Source: an uncultured Clostridia bacterium | GTDB lineage: Bacteria; Bacillota; Clostridia; Christensenellales; UBA1242 | Direction of reading: 5' to 3' | DNA length: 64,000 nucleotides | NCBI GenBank assembly: GCA_934757825.1 | Contig: CAKVLP010000002.1 | Location: forward strand, 62,001 to 126,000 | Part shown: in pieces, positions 50,907 through 59,663 of the stretch | How positions within the stretch are numbered: the first letter of the stretch is position 1 | How the letters are laid out: every line of letters starts with the position of its first letter | Notes under the pieces: model-generated | Databases searched by the model: none | What the model saw: the letters and a program-made list of their open reading frames with translations, nothing else | What the model was told of the DNA's origin: nothing | Translations under genes and position numbers: made by a program

Positions 50907-51857
50907 GTGCTTTACAAAAATACTTTCAAACTTATGTTTTCAAATGGGCATTTGATATACAAGATAATGCTTTATCTTATTGTTGCCCTAGCAGTAATTG
51001 GCGGGTTGTCGTTTTTGGTGGCGATCCCAATCTTTAACTTGCTTATTGACGAGCGCTTCTTTGCAAGAATTTCCGACGTGTATTCAAGTTTTTTAAGCAA
51101 CCTTGACTTAAAGGGCTTAATTATGGAAATTGGTGTTTTGTCCGAAAGGCTTATCGATATCCTTAACGAAAACTTTGCCCGTATTTTCTTGTCGGCTTTC
51201 GCAGTTGGGCTAATTATGTTTGTGCTTGGAAGGGTGGTTTTAAATTTCTACACATTGCCCGCATCAATTGTTGTGGATTACTATATGAGTAGCAATGTTA
51301 AACAAGGCTTGGCTAGCGCTTTTGCACAAAGTTTTAAGAAAAATATCCTATATCAACTTGCTACGCTTGTTACACTTTTGCCAATCAATATTGGGCTTAT
51401 GTACTTATTCTTGTTCTCGCTAAGGTTATTTAAACTTGGTGGTGCATTTGTAATTTTTTCGCCATTTATTATTCTAGTAGGGTTTACACTACTAAGCGCG
51501 CTAAAACACACTTTGTTTTGCGGTTGGATCCCATCTATGATTGTCAAAAACAACGGCGTTTTCGCGGGGCTTGTTGATGGATTTATCGTCCCTAAGAGAA
51601 GGTTTTTCCAGACATTTGCAAATAGTTTTGCGCTAGTACTTACGCTAGTTTTCCTAAACGTGTTTGGCGGAGTGTTCACATATGGCGTGGGGCTTTTAAT
51701 CACTGTGCCAGTTAGTATCCTTACGGTTTACATTTTTGGGCTTGTGGCGTATTACAGTGCAACTGGTCAAAAATACTACCTAGACGCTTACAATGTTATG
51801 GCTCCAAAAACTCTTGAATACACCGATAAGTTTAGAGACCAACGATATATAATTTAA
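50907..51857 (+). CDS. Polytopic membrane protein, unknown
   Basis: 316 residues, GTG start after a GGGGGCGATAGG-type site. About six hydrophobic segments (25-45, 95-118, 150-175, 180-205, 235-262, 268-290). Amphipathic N-terminal segment LYKNTFKLMFSNGHLIYK and a loop PSMIVKNNGVFAGLVDGF recall YesL/DUF975-type bacterial membrane proteins, but no clear family call. Host-like gene directly to the right of the phage-like module. Confidence 0.75.
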   Translation: MLYKNTFKLMFSNGHLIYKIMLYLIVALAVIGGLSFLVAIPIFNLLIDERFFARISDVYSSFLSNLDLKGLIMEIGVLSERLIDILNENFARIFLSAFAVGLIMFVLGRVVLNFYTLPASIVVDYYMSSNVKQGLASAFAQSFKKNILYQLATLVTLLPINIGLMYLFLFSLRLFKLGGAFVIFSPFIILVGFTLLSALKHTLFCGWIPSMIVKNNGVFAGLVDGFIVPKRRFFQTFANSFALVLTLVFLNVFGGVFTYGVGLLITVPVSILTVYIFGLVAYYSATGQKYYLDAYNVMAPKTLEYTDKFRDQRYII

Positions 51858-51858
51858 A

Positions 51859-51887
51859 GATAACCTTATATAGGTTATTTTTTTTAT
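51859..51887 (+). terminator. Terminator after 50907 gene
   Basis: ATAACCT pairs with AGGTTAT, then TTTTTTTT. Confidence 0.8.
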
Positions 51888-51912
51888 CTCCTAAAAATAG
51901 TCAAAATTTTTG

Positions 51913-51941
51913 TTGCAAAATTCAAAACTTTGGTGTAATAT
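51913..51941 (+). promoter_or_regulatory. rnj promoter
   Basis: TTGCAA (51913-51918), 17 bp, TAATAT (51936-51941). Confidence 0.55.
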
Positions 51942-51947
51942 ATATAC

Positions 51948-52102
51948 AGTTACAAAAACAGACCACTTGTGGAGTGTGTGGTTTGTTGTCATAATTGAAA
52001 ACTATATAGAAGTCAAAAAAAGGCGTATTTTTTTGTTTTGATTTTTTTTGGCTTTTATTTTAGGTTATATATTTTGTAATAAAACTAAAAAGGAGAGAAA
52101 AA
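51948..52102 (+). promoter_or_regulatory. Structured 5' leader of RNase J gene
   Basis: About 155 nt of untranslated leader. A 10-bp stem AACAGACCAC (51957-51966) / GTGGTTTGTT (51978-51987) sits near the predicted 5' end, followed by A/T-rich tracts (A7 and T7-8) that could pair. Position at the extreme 5' end could protect the message from its own product, a 5' exonuclease. No known riboswitch. Confidence 0.4.
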
Positions 52103-53764
52103 ATGAAACAAGCAAATTTAAAGATGTCGTTTTTGGGTGGCGTAGGCGAAGTTGGCAAAAATATGATGGCACTAGAATATCAAAACGACATTATAATTAT
52201 TGACTCGGGACTAGCATTCCCATCGGACGAAATGATGGGCGTAGACCTAGTTATTCCCGACATAACATATTTAATTGCCAACAAAAACAAAATTAGAGCG
52301 ATTATCCTTACTCACGGTCACGAGGATCATATAGGTGCTTTGCCATATGTTTTGCAAGATATCAAAGCCCCAATTTACGGGAGCAAACTTACTTGCGCGC
52401 TAGTGGAGAATAAGTTTAGAGAGCACAAAAAAGTTGCGTGCAAACTTAACATTGTAAAACCAAAACAAGTAATCAAAGCGGGTTGTTTTTCAATCGAATT
52501 TTTGAAAGTAACTCATAGCATAAGCGGTGCAATGGCACTATGTATCACGACCCCAATCGGTGTGTACATTCACACGGGCGACTTTAAAATAGACTTTACC
52601 CCAATTGACGGCGAACCAATGGACTTGGTTAGACTAGCCGAAATCAGCAAAAAAGGCGTGCTTTTGATGACCGCCGATAGTACAAACGCTGAGCGCCCAG
52701 GATATAGTATGAGCGAAGCAAAAGTGGGCGTTACTCTTGACGGGCTTTTCGCTCAAAACAAACAAAAACGTATTATTATAGCCACTTTTGCGTCCAACAT
52801 TCATAGAATTCAACAGGTGCTAGACTTGTGCGAAAAGTATGGCAGAAAGGTTGTGTTTACAGGTCGTAGTATGCTAAATGTTTGCGAAACAGCAAGCAAA
52901 ATTGGCGAACTAAAATTTAATAGAGAACTTTTAGGCGACATAAACAACGTAGACAAAATGGACGACGATAAAACCTTAATCCTATGCACAGGAAGCCAAG
53001 GCGAAGCAAATAGCGCATTGTCAAGAATGGCAGACGGGCAGTTTAACAAGATTGAAATCAACGAAAACGACTATGTAATATTCAGTTCGTCCTCAATTCC
53101 AGGAAACGAGAAAAACATAAACGACGTTATCAATCAGTTGTATCGTCGTGGTGCTAGCGTAATATACGAGGGACTTGCAGCGGTTCACGTTTCGGGTCAC
53201 GCATATCAAGAGGAACTAAAAACAATGCTAAGCATCGTTAGACCTAAGTTTTTCGTGCCTTGCCACGGCGAATTTAGACACCTTAAAGCACACGCAAAAC
53301 TTGCCGAAGAGATTGGAATCAATCCTCGCAACATCATTATTCCAGACCTTGGCGATAGCATTTCTATCAGCCGAAACATCATCAAAAAGTCGGGCACCGT
53401 TCCAGCAGGTATTAGACTTGTAGACGGCTTTGACGTGAGCGAGGCGGGTGGTGCAGTTCAACGCGATAGAGCACTTCTAGCCGAAGAGGGAATGTGTGTG
53501 GTTGCAATCACTGTGTCTAAGACAACAGGCAGTTTGTCATCAAAGCCAGAACTTATTTCGCGCGGATTTATTTACATTCGTGATAATACCGAAATCATTG
53601 AAGAAGCAAAGGATTTGATCATTAACACTATCCTAAATTGCAACTTCAAAACTCAGGATTGGAACGCAATTAAGCAAAACTTGAAAAAGGTTTTGACCAA
53701 CTTCTTCTATAAGAGAATGAAGAGAAAACCTATGATTGTGCCTGTAATTATCGAAACGAAATAG
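52103..53764 (+). CDS. rnj: Ribonuclease J
   Basis: 553 residues. Metallo-beta-lactamase core with LTHGHEDHIGALP (about 70-82), HTGDFKIDFTP, beta-CASP domain with SSSIPGNEKNI and HVSGHAYQEEL, and a C-terminal domain ending in the KRKPMIVP block. RNase J combines 5'-3' exonuclease and endonuclease activity and drives mRNA turnover in Bacillota. Strong AAAGGAGAG ahead of ATG. Heads an operon with trmR and trhP-like genes (9 and 1 bases apart). Confidence 0.97.
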   Translation: MKQANLKMSFLGGVGEVGKNMMALEYQNDIIIIDSGLAFPSDEMMGVDLVIPDITYLIANKNKIRAIILTHGHEDHIGALPYVLQDIKAPIYGSKLTCALVENKFREHKKVACKLNIVKPKQVIKAGCFSIEFLKVTHSISGAMALCITTPIGVYIHTGDFKIDFTPIDGEPMDLVRLAEISKKGVLLMTADSTNAERPGYSMSEAKVGVTLDGLFAQNKQKRIIIATFASNIHRIQQVLDLCEKYGRKVVFTGRSMLNVCETASKIGELKFNRELLGDINNVDKMDDDKTLILCTGSQGEANSALSRMADGQFNKIEINENDYVIFSSSSIPGNEKNINDVINQLYRRGASVIYEGLAAVHVSGHAYQEELKTMLSIVRPKFFVPCHGEFRHLKAHAKLAEEIGINPRNIIIPDLGDSISISRNIIKKSGTVPAGIRLVDGFDVSEAGGAVQRDRALLAEEGMCVVAITVSKTTGSLSSKPELISRGFIYIRDNTEIIEEAKDLIINTILNCNFKTQDWNAIKQNLKKVLTNFFYKRMKRKPMIVPVIIETK

Positions 53765-53773
53765 GACGGAGAA

Positions 53774-54352
53774 ATGGAAGAAATTTTAAAACAAGCGACC
53801 GAACATCACATTCCGATAGTTAGACCAAAAACACTAGAACTTTTGGTACAGTCGGTCAAGGAAAACGCCCCTCAAAACATCTTGGAGATAGGCACGGCGA
53901 TAGGATATTCGGCTGTGCAAATGCTAAGAGCGTGCGACGGAAAACTAACTTCGATTGAGATAAGGCCTCTTGATCACGAACTAGCAAAATCCAACCTAAC
54001 AAGGTTGGGGCTAATAGATAGGGCGGAACTTATCCTAGGCGACGCAGGGGTGGAACTAAAACGCTTGGTGGCAGAGGGAAAACACTTTGATTTTGTGTTT
54101 TTGGACGGGCCAAAAGGTCAGTATTTGACCTACTTAAAAGACCTAAAACTGTTACTAAATAAGGGCGGAATTATCTTTGCCGACGATGTGCTTTTTAGAG
54201 GTATGGTGGGTGGCGACGACTATGTTCCGCATAAGTTTCGCACAATCGTAGTAAATTTAAGAAAATATTTGTCGGAAGTGCAAAAAACGCCTTTTGAAAG
54301 CCAGATTTTGGATATTGAGGACGGCATTTGCATCTCCAAAAAGGTGGAGTAA
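53774..54352 (+). CDS. trmR: TrmR-like SAM O-methyltransferase
   Basis: 192 residues, class I O-methyltransferase (COMT-like): NILEIGTAIGYSAVQML SAM loop (about 36-52), TSIEIRPLDHELA, FDFVFLDGPKGQYL and GGIIFADDVLF. In Bacillus, TrmR (YrrM) methylates 5-hydroxyuridine at tRNA position 34 and is encoded with the U32 enzymes TrhP1/TrhP2. The same pairing here (U32 gene one base later) supports this role. Confidence 0.88.
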   Translation: MEEILKQATEHHIPIVRPKTLELLVQSVKENAPQNILEIGTAIGYSAVQMLRACDGKLTSIEIRPLDHELAKSNLTRLGLIDRAELILGDAGVELKRLVAEGKHFDFVFLDGPKGQYLTYLKDLKLLLNKGGIIFADDVLFRGMVGGDDYVPHKFRTIVVNLRKYLSEVQKTPFESQILDIEDGICISKKVE

Positions 54353-54353
54353 A

Positions 54354-55565
54354 ATGATAGAACTTTTAGCCCCAGCGGGCAATATGGAAAAATTAAAAAC
54401 CGCATTTTATTTTGGTGCGGACGCTTGCTATTTTGCTGGAAAACAATACGGGCTTAGGGCGTTTTCGGACAATTTTGACCTTGACGAACTTGAAAAGAGC
54501 GTGGCATATTGCCATAGCCTAAACAAAAAGGCGTACATCACTCTTAATATTTTGGCGCACAATGGCGACTTTGAGGGACTTGCTGACTATCTAAAATTCC
54601 TTGAAAAAATCAAGGTTGACGCGGTGATTGTAAGCGATATGGGCGTTATGGGCTTTGTAAAACAGTACGCTCCGTCTCTTGATATTCACGTTAGCACTCA
54701 GGCTAGCGTTACAAATAAATACACCGCAAAACAATTTGTTGATTTGGGTGCAAAACGCATAATCCTAGCCCGCGAATTGTCGCTAGACGAAATAAGAGAA
54801 ATCCGCGAATACTTGCCTAAGGAAATCGAAATCGAATGCTTTGTGCACGGCGCAATGTGCATATCGTATTCGGGCAGATGTTTGCTTTCTAATTACCTTA
54901 CTGGTCGCGACAGCAATCGCGGTGCTTGTGTGCAGGCTTGTCGCTGGGAATATTGCATTCGCGAGAAAAACCGCAAAGGCGACTATCTTGAAATGCAAGA
55001 GGACGAAAAGGGCACTTACATTTTAAATAGTAAAGACCTAAATATGATAGAGTATATCGACAAACTCCGCGATGCAGGTGTCACGAGTTTTAAGATTGAG
55101 GGCAGAATGAAAAGCCCATATTACGTTGCTACGGTCGTTAATGCATATCGCCGTGCAATCGACATTATGGAAAAATCCAAAACCTACACTTGCCCAGCCG
55201 AACTTGAAATCGAACTAGAAAAAGCAAGTCATCGTAGATACACCACGGGATTTTACTTTGGCGCATATGACAAGGAGTGCTTGGAGAGTAGTATGCCAGT
55301 GCAAACCCACGAATTTATGGCTGTTGTGCTAAGTGACGAAGTGGACGGACGCGCTTTAATAGAGATGCGAAACCGCTTTAAAGTGGGCGATACGCTTGAA
55401 GTGTTGTCTCCGACTGACACATTTAACAAAACAATTGTTGTAAGCGATATGACTGATGAGAACGGCAACGTAGTTGTTGATGCAAACCAAGTACAACAAA
55501 AACTTATCCTAAAAACCGATTTGCCTCTAAAACAAGGCGATATTCTAAGAAAAAAAGTTAAATAA
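54354..55565 (+). CDS. U32-family tRNA hydroxylation protein (TrhP-like)
   Basis: 403 residues from ATG 54354 after AAGGTGGAG. IELLAPAGNMEKLKTAFYFG start, HVSTQASVTNKYTAKQF, FVHGAMCISYSGRCLLSNYL and GACVQACRWEY with the conserved Cys set, and GRMKSPYYVATVVNAYRRAI are the U32 hallmarks. The family is called peptidase but TrhP/RlhA members hydroxylate RNA uridine/cytidine using prephenate. Only one U32 gene is here where B. subtilis has two next to trmR. Confidence 0.92.
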   Translation: MIELLAPAGNMEKLKTAFYFGADACYFAGKQYGLRAFSDNFDLDELEKSVAYCHSLNKKAYITLNILAHNGDFEGLADYLKFLEKIKVDAVIVSDMGVMGFVKQYAPSLDIHVSTQASVTNKYTAKQFVDLGAKRIILARELSLDEIREIREYLPKEIEIECFVHGAMCISYSGRCLLSNYLTGRDSNRGACVQACRWEYCIREKNRKGDYLEMQEDEKGTYILNSKDLNMIEYIDKLRDAGVTSFKIEGRMKSPYYVATVVNAYRRAIDIMEKSKTYTCPAELEIELEKASHRRYTTGFYFGAYDKECLESSMPVQTHEFMAVVLSDEVDGRALIEMRNRFKVGDTLEVLSPTDTFNKTIVVSDMTDENGNVVVDANQVQQKLILKTDLPLKQGDILRKKVK

Positions 55566-55594
55566 TGTGAACTTTTAGAACTATAAAAAACGTG

Positions 55595-55622
55595 AAAAAC
55601 GGCATTGTGCCGTTTTTTTTGT
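55595..55622 (+). terminator. rnj operon terminator
   Basis: AAAAACGGCA pairs with TGCCGTTTTTTTT. The remaining 55623-55876 shows no gene and no promoter I can name with confidence; a CATATATTTA stretch (55848-55857) resembles a sporulation -10. Confidence 0.88.
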
Positions 55623-55876
55623 TTTCTTTTAATTGGTTTTATTATCTTAATTATTTGGCTTTTAAACTGTGGCGTGGCAAACTACTTTTTTTAACGTGAA
55701 CTATTAAAATTGTCTGCTTCAAAAACCAATTCTACGCTATGTTTCGGCAAAAGTGTAGGCGATTGTGCTTTGACAAAATGCTGTTTTAATTTTCTAGTTG
55801 GCGTTTGTTACAAATTAGATGTGTACAAGCAAAATTCGACATCTTTCGCATATATTTATATGAAGAGGGGTGTTAA

Positions 55877-56578
55877 ATGATATTTGAAAGTTTTAGTTTG
55901 TTCCTAAGAAAAATAATGTTTTTTACGGCGTATGTGAATAAGACCTCTTCGTTTCCAAAACCGCTTACGCCCAGTGAAGAAGCGGAGTACTTAAAGAGGT
56001 TTAATGAAACAAAGGACGAAAAAGCGAAAGCGATACTTATTCATCACAACCTTAGACTTGTGGCGCATATCGTAAAGAAATATGGCGGAACAGAGGAAGC
56101 CGACGACCTAATAAGTGCGGGGAGTCTTGGGCTAATTAAGGCGATAAATACATATCAATATGGGCATAACACCCAGTTTTCGACGTATGCCGCGCGGTGT
56201 ATCGAAAACGAGATTTTGATGCTACTGCGGGTAAATAAAAAACATAAAAACTGCGTGAGTATTGAGGACACTCTTGTCAACGATATCGACGACAACGAAA
56301 TAAGCGTGCTTGACATCGTCGAAGCGCCCGATAGCGATGTGGAGATGCTGGTAGGCTCAATGCTTGTGAGCAAAAAACTAGAACAAGTGCTCACTCAAAA
56401 CCTCACGAAGCGCGAGTATACCATAATGTGTTTGCGCTATGGGCTTAACGGCTCGCCGGCACTTACTCAGCGCGAAGTTGCCACAAAACTTAACATCAGC
56501 CGAAGTTATGTGAGTAGACTCGAAAAAAAGTCGCTTGAAATTCTCCAAAAAGTTATAAAAGAAGAGGATTATAGATAA
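55877..56578 (+). CDS. sigK: Sporulation sigma factor SigK (with pro-sequence)
   Basis: 233 residues. N-terminal hydrophobic/basic 25 residues (ESFSLFLRKIMFFTAYVNKT) match the pro-sigma-K leader that is cleaved at the membrane; then SFPKPLTPSEEAEYL, region 2 (LRLVAHIVKKYGGTEEADDL, YAARCIENEIL) and region 4 (TQREVATKLNISRSYVSRLE). SigK directs late mother-cell genes (coat, cortex, maturation). The gene is continuous, with no skin-type insertion. ATG after GAGGGG. Confidence 0.92.
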   Translation: MIFESFSLFLRKIMFFTAYVNKTSSFPKPLTPSEEAEYLKRFNETKDEKAKAILIHHNLRLVAHIVKKYGGTEEADDLISAGSLGLIKAINTYQYGHNTQFSTYAARCIENEILMLLRVNKKHKNCVSIEDTLVNDIDDNEISVLDIVEAPDSDVEMLVGSMLVSKKLEQVLTQNLTKREYTIMCLRYGLNGSPALTQREVATKLNISRSYVSRLEKKSLEILQKVIKEEDYR

Positions 56579-56614
56579 TTAAAAATTACGCAAAATAAAG
56601 TAATCCAAATTATT

Positions 56615-56642
56615 TTGAGTTATTCCTATTTTGTGCTATCAT
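56615..56642 (+). promoter_or_regulatory. Promoter of lipoprotein gene
   Basis: TTGAGT (56615-56620), 16 bp, TATCAT (56637-56642) with TGTGC before it. Confidence 0.45.
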
Positions 56643-56667
56643 AATCCTAGAAAAGTGGAGAATACAA

Positions 56668-57738
56668 ATGAAAAGGTTTTTAAAAATCACATTATGCTTA
56701 ATATGCCTTGTGTTTGCGTCGTTTGGGCTTACAGCGTGCGACCTTTTTTCTGGCGATAGTGGCGGAGACAACACTGCAAACGCGCCTACCGAAATTTCCG
56801 TCACGGGCGTTTCCACCGAAATTATGGTTGGGCAGAGCCTTTATACTCGATTAAAAGTTCAGCAAAAAGTGGGCGAAGAATGGGAAGAAGTCCCTCAGGC
56901 GGACTACAAAATAACTTGCAACTACGACGCTACAAAGTATGGCACTTTTGAGTTTAAAGTTAACCTTAGAGAATATCCAAAAATTGAGTTTAAGACCAAT
57001 ATTGTGGTCAATCCAATCCAAGTGACACTTCCTACATTTAGTGTGGTGTATACGGGCGAACTTGTTGACGCAAAATCAAACTTGGAAGAATTTGCATATT
57101 TTCCTAATTCAGATGAAAAACTTTTTGAGGTTATTTCCTACGAAAATAGGACAAATGTGGGCAATTACTCCGCAAAAGTAAGGCTACTCAATCCCGACAA
57201 ATATATGTGGAGCGACGGCACACAAAACCTAAGCGGGCGCACACAAACTGTAAATTGGAGCATAACCCAGGCGCCCAAAAAATCGGTGTATGGCAATTCG
57301 ACCAATTTGACCGTTTACTATGGCGACACATTGCTTGATGTAATACAAGACAACTTGTTAAATTACGAAAACGGCAGGCAGATTGATTTTGCGTTTATTG
57401 ACGAATCGGGCGAGGTTGTGTCAACTAACATTGTTATTACAAATCAAACCGTGTTGTTTGCTAGGTTTAGACCCAATAGCAACTACGAGTACAACGACAC
57501 ACTTTCATTTAACCTTACAATTGTTCCTAATGCTTACTACAAGGTTGAACATTATAAATTGGAAGGCGGGGAGTATGTTTTGGCTACCACCGAAACTTTC
57601 AACGCTAGAATTACAAGTGTGGTTTCTGCCACCGCCAAAACATACGACGGCTACACGCTTAATTCCGACATTAGCACTATTTCGGGCAGAGTAGTTAAGG
57701 GTGGCAGTTTGGTTTTGAAATTGTACTACGACAACTAA
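56668..57738 (+). CDS. Secreted lipoprotein with Ig-like and MucBP-like domains
   Basis: 356 residues. Signal peptide with lipobox LTAC (Cys24), then a Gly/Asp/Asn linker (DLFSGDSGGDN). Two Ig-like repeats cover about 45-220 (LPTFSVVYTGELVDAKSN, RTNVGNYSAKVRLLN) of the MBG type. The C-terminal 70 residues (YYKVEHYKLEGGEYVLATTE, TAKTYDGYTLN, GSLVLKLYYDN) have the MucBP-like pattern. Likely a surface binding protein. Function beyond that is not visible. Confidence 0.85.
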   Translation: MKRFLKITLCLICLVFASFGLTACDLFSGDSGGDNTANAPTEISVTGVSTEIMVGQSLYTRLKVQQKVGEEWEEVPQADYKITCNYDATKYGTFEFKVNLREYPKIEFKTNIVVNPIQVTLPTFSVVYTGELVDAKSNLEEFAYFPNSDEKLFEVISYENRTNVGNYSAKVRLLNPDKYMWSDGTQNLSGRTQTVNWSITQAPKKSVYGNSTNLTVYYGDTLLDVIQDNLLNYENGRQIDFAFIDESGEVVSTNIVITNQTVLFARFRPNSNYEYNDTLSFNLTIVPNAYYKVEHYKLEGGEYVLATTETFNARITSVVSATAKTYDGYTLNSDISTISGRVVKGGSLVLKLYYDN

Positions 57739-57741
57739 ACA

Positions 57742-57771
57742 TTTGACATTTTTGTCAAATTGTGATATAGT
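57742..57771 (+). promoter_or_regulatory. rnpB promoter with overlapping inverted repeat
   Basis: TTGACA (57743-57748), 17 bp, TATAGT (57766-57771), placing the start at about 57778. TTTGACA/TGTCAAA inverted repeat (57742-57759) overlaps the -35 and may be the terminator stem of the lipoprotein gene or an operator. Confidence 0.75.
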
Positions 57772-57778
57772 ATTCAAA

Positions 57779-58110
57779 GTTAGATAGACATACAATCGCG
57801 GGGGAAACCCTGAGGAAAGTCGGAGCACCATAGAGCAAAGTGCCAGCTAACGGCTGGTGGGGGCGACCCTAAGGAAAGTACAACAGAAAATATACCGCCA
57901 AAACTTGTTTTGGTAAGGGCGAAAAGGCGTGGTAAGAGCACACCAACCTTGTAGGTAACTACTTGGTTCTGCAAACCCCACTTGGTGCAAGGTAGAAAAT
58001 CGTTATAACCCTGCTCGGCAGATTTTCGTTACACCGCTTGAAACTGGTGGCGACATCAGTGCTAGATAGATGATTGTTTAATACAGAACTCCGCTTACGG
58101 CTATTCTAAC
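57779..58110 (+). ncRNA. rnpB: RNase P RNA, class A
   Basis: Universal core blocks are present in order: GAGGAAAGTCGGAGC (CR-I), CAACAGAAAATATACCGCC, GGTAAGGGCGAAAAGGCG, GTAAGAGCACACC, and the 3' GATGATTGTTTAATACAGAAC (split across CR-V). P1 forms between GTTAG-a-TAG (57779-57787) and CTATTCTAAC (58101-58110), which fixes both ends. The RNA is the catalytic subunit that matures tRNA 5' ends. A terminator follows. Confidence 0.97.
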
Positions 58111-58113
58111 ACT

Positions 58114-58148
58114 AAATACCACTCGAAATTTCGGGTGGTTTTTTATTT
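58114..58148 (+). terminator. rnpB terminator
   Basis: ACCACTCGAAA pairs with TTTCGGGTGGT (one G-T), then TTTTTT. Confidence 0.9.
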
Positions 58149-58238
58149 TGCGCACAATTTTGTTTTGTGATTTTGAACATATATGGTATATTATGGTTAA
58201 TATTATATGCTAAATAGCAGTTTTTTAAGGAGGGAATT

Positions 58239-59042
58239 TTGGAAAACGACGATATGTTGCAGGGCAAAGACCTTACGCCCGAAAACCTAAATCAACCACA
58301 GTCCGAACCTAATGTGACACCAAGCCAAACGCCGGCAGAAAAAGCCCCAGAGGAAAAACCAATGGACGAGTACGAGAGACTTTCACGCCTTTACAATACG
58401 CGCGTAGAAAAAAAGCGCCCAATGGCGATTGTACTAATGGTTTTGGCGATAATGGCGTCGGTTGTGACATTGGCAGTGGGCGGATATTACACCGTTTTGC
58501 TATGCCTTAGCGTGGCGGGAGTTGACGGCGGTCAGTTTTTTGGAGCCAATGCCAACAACTTATCCTTTGGTATCGCTGGCCTAACAGGCTTTATATTCTA
58601 TGTGTCCGCATTTGCTTTGATTATATTGATTGTGGGCTTGACAGTTTGGGCAATTTCAATGTACTTAAAATTGTTTAAAAACCTTCGTCAAACATCGCAC
58701 CAGCCTTATCACATCTCCGCTTACAATGGCACAATTATTTACTCAATTATCGCTTTTGCAATATTCGAGGTGTTGTTGCTATTTGGTTGTGTTACAATTT
58801 GGACAAACGTAAAACCTGCCGATTTTGCGTCAATTGCATTCCTAATCATTACAATTCTCACTGGGCTTATCCTTGTGGCACTGCTAGTTGAGTTTGTTGT
58901 GTCGCGAATAAAATTTGCTAAGTATCCCGATGCAGAACTTAAATCGGAAATCAAAAAAGAAGCGCACGCTAGGTTTAAATACTTTTTATTAAAAAAGGGT
59001 AGAGACGATAGACGTGCTAAAAATAGGAGGATATGGTTTTAA
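58239..59042 (+). CDS. Membrane protein with disordered N-terminus
   Basis: 267 residues, TTG start after AAGGAGGG. Hydrophilic Pro/Glu/Gln-rich first 60 residues, then four membrane segments (about 62-90, 105-150, 165-190, 195-225), and a basic C-terminal tail. Not recognised. Translated with the next gene, whose start overlaps its stop region; the pair probably forms one complex. Confidence 0.78.
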   Translation: MENDDMLQGKDLTPENLNQPQSEPNVTPSQTPAEKAPEEKPMDEYERLSRLYNTRVEKKRPMAIVLMVLAIMASVVTLAVGGYYTVLLCLSVAGVDGGQFFGANANNLSFGIAGLTGFIFYVSAFALIILIVGLTVWAISMYLKLFKNLRQTSHQPYHISAYNGTIIYSIIAFAIFEVLLLFGCVTIWTNVKPADFASIAFLIITILTGLILVALLVEFVVSRIKFAKYPDAELKSEIKKEAHARFKYFLLKKGRDDRRAKNRRIWF

Positions 59043-59455
59043 TGAAACTACTAGAAGTATTGTGGCCTTTCTTTAAAGGTAGAGACAAAAACGTTTTGCT
59101 TTACGAGGATTTTAAAAAGGAACGTCCCGACGATGTTCCAAAACTAAAACAATTTGGCGTTAAATCGATGATATTATCGTTTTTAAGCGTTGTGCTAGGT
59201 GTTGCGTGCATTTTAGGCATTATGCTTTGCATTAGAAGCAACAACTTGTTCTTCATTATCTTCGGAACAATTATTTTAATTTATCTTGCCGTGGTGTTTT
59301 GCTTGGTTGTAAATATTAAATCAATAGTGTGTTGGGTTTTACAACTTAAATGCAACAAAAAGGCAATCGGCTGGATTGCATTGGTAGTGTGGATTATAAA
59401 TACCGCTCTTACAGCAATTTTGCCATTTGTGCTACTTGGTGTACTAGGTCAATAA
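59042..59455 (+). CDS. Small membrane protein
   Basis: 137 residues from ATG 59042 (AGGAGG at 59025-59030 gives spacing 11; ATG 59033 would give only 2). Three membrane segments after a short polar N-terminus (KGRDKNVLLYEDFKKERPDD). The N-terminal block is soluble and charged. Not recognised; operon partner of the 58239 gene. Confidence 0.75.
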   Translation: MKLLEVLWPFFKGRDKNVLLYEDFKKERPDDVPKLKQFGVKSMILSFLSVVLGVACILGIMLCIRSNNLFFIIFGTIILIYLAVVFCLVVNIKSIVCWVLQLKCNKKAIGWIALVVWIINTALTAILPFVLLGVLGQ

Positions 59456-59460
59456 TATAT

Positions 59461-59487
59461 CGCCCCAAATTTTGGGGCTTTTTTTAC
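59461..59487 (+). terminator. Terminator of membrane-protein pair
   Basis: GCCCCAAA pairs with TTTGGGGC, then TTTTTTT. Confidence 0.92.
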
Positions 59488-59573
59488 GTCCAAATAACTT
59501 ATATCAATGCATACAAAGTAAATAATAGTGACAATATGGTTAAAAAATAATCTGCATATGATTAAAACCGCTT

Positions 59574-59587
59574 AAAACAAATGTTCG
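59574..59587 (-). promoter_or_regulatory. LexA-like box upstream of rarA
   Basis: Minus strand CGAACATTTGTTTT fits the LexA consensus at 12 of 14 positions, 20 bases ahead of the rarA -35. Weaker than the box at 28411. Confidence 0.35.
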
Positions 59588-59607
59588 ATATTTGTGCGTA
59601 GTTTTTA

Positions 59608-59636
59608 TTGACTAAAAGTTAAAGATTTGATATAAT
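59608..59636 (+). promoter_or_regulatory. rarA promoter
   Basis: TTGACT (59608-59613), 17 bp, TATAAT (59631-59636). Confidence 0.7.
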
Positions 59637-59663
59637 GTTTTAAGTTAGTAAAGGGACAAAAAT

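Noticed and set aside
55877..56578. skin-like element interrupting sigK
   Set aside because: The frame is continuous from pro-sequence to region 4.
58185..58200. GAACATATATGG as another LexA box
   Set aside because: Only one half-site matches and the spacing is wrong.
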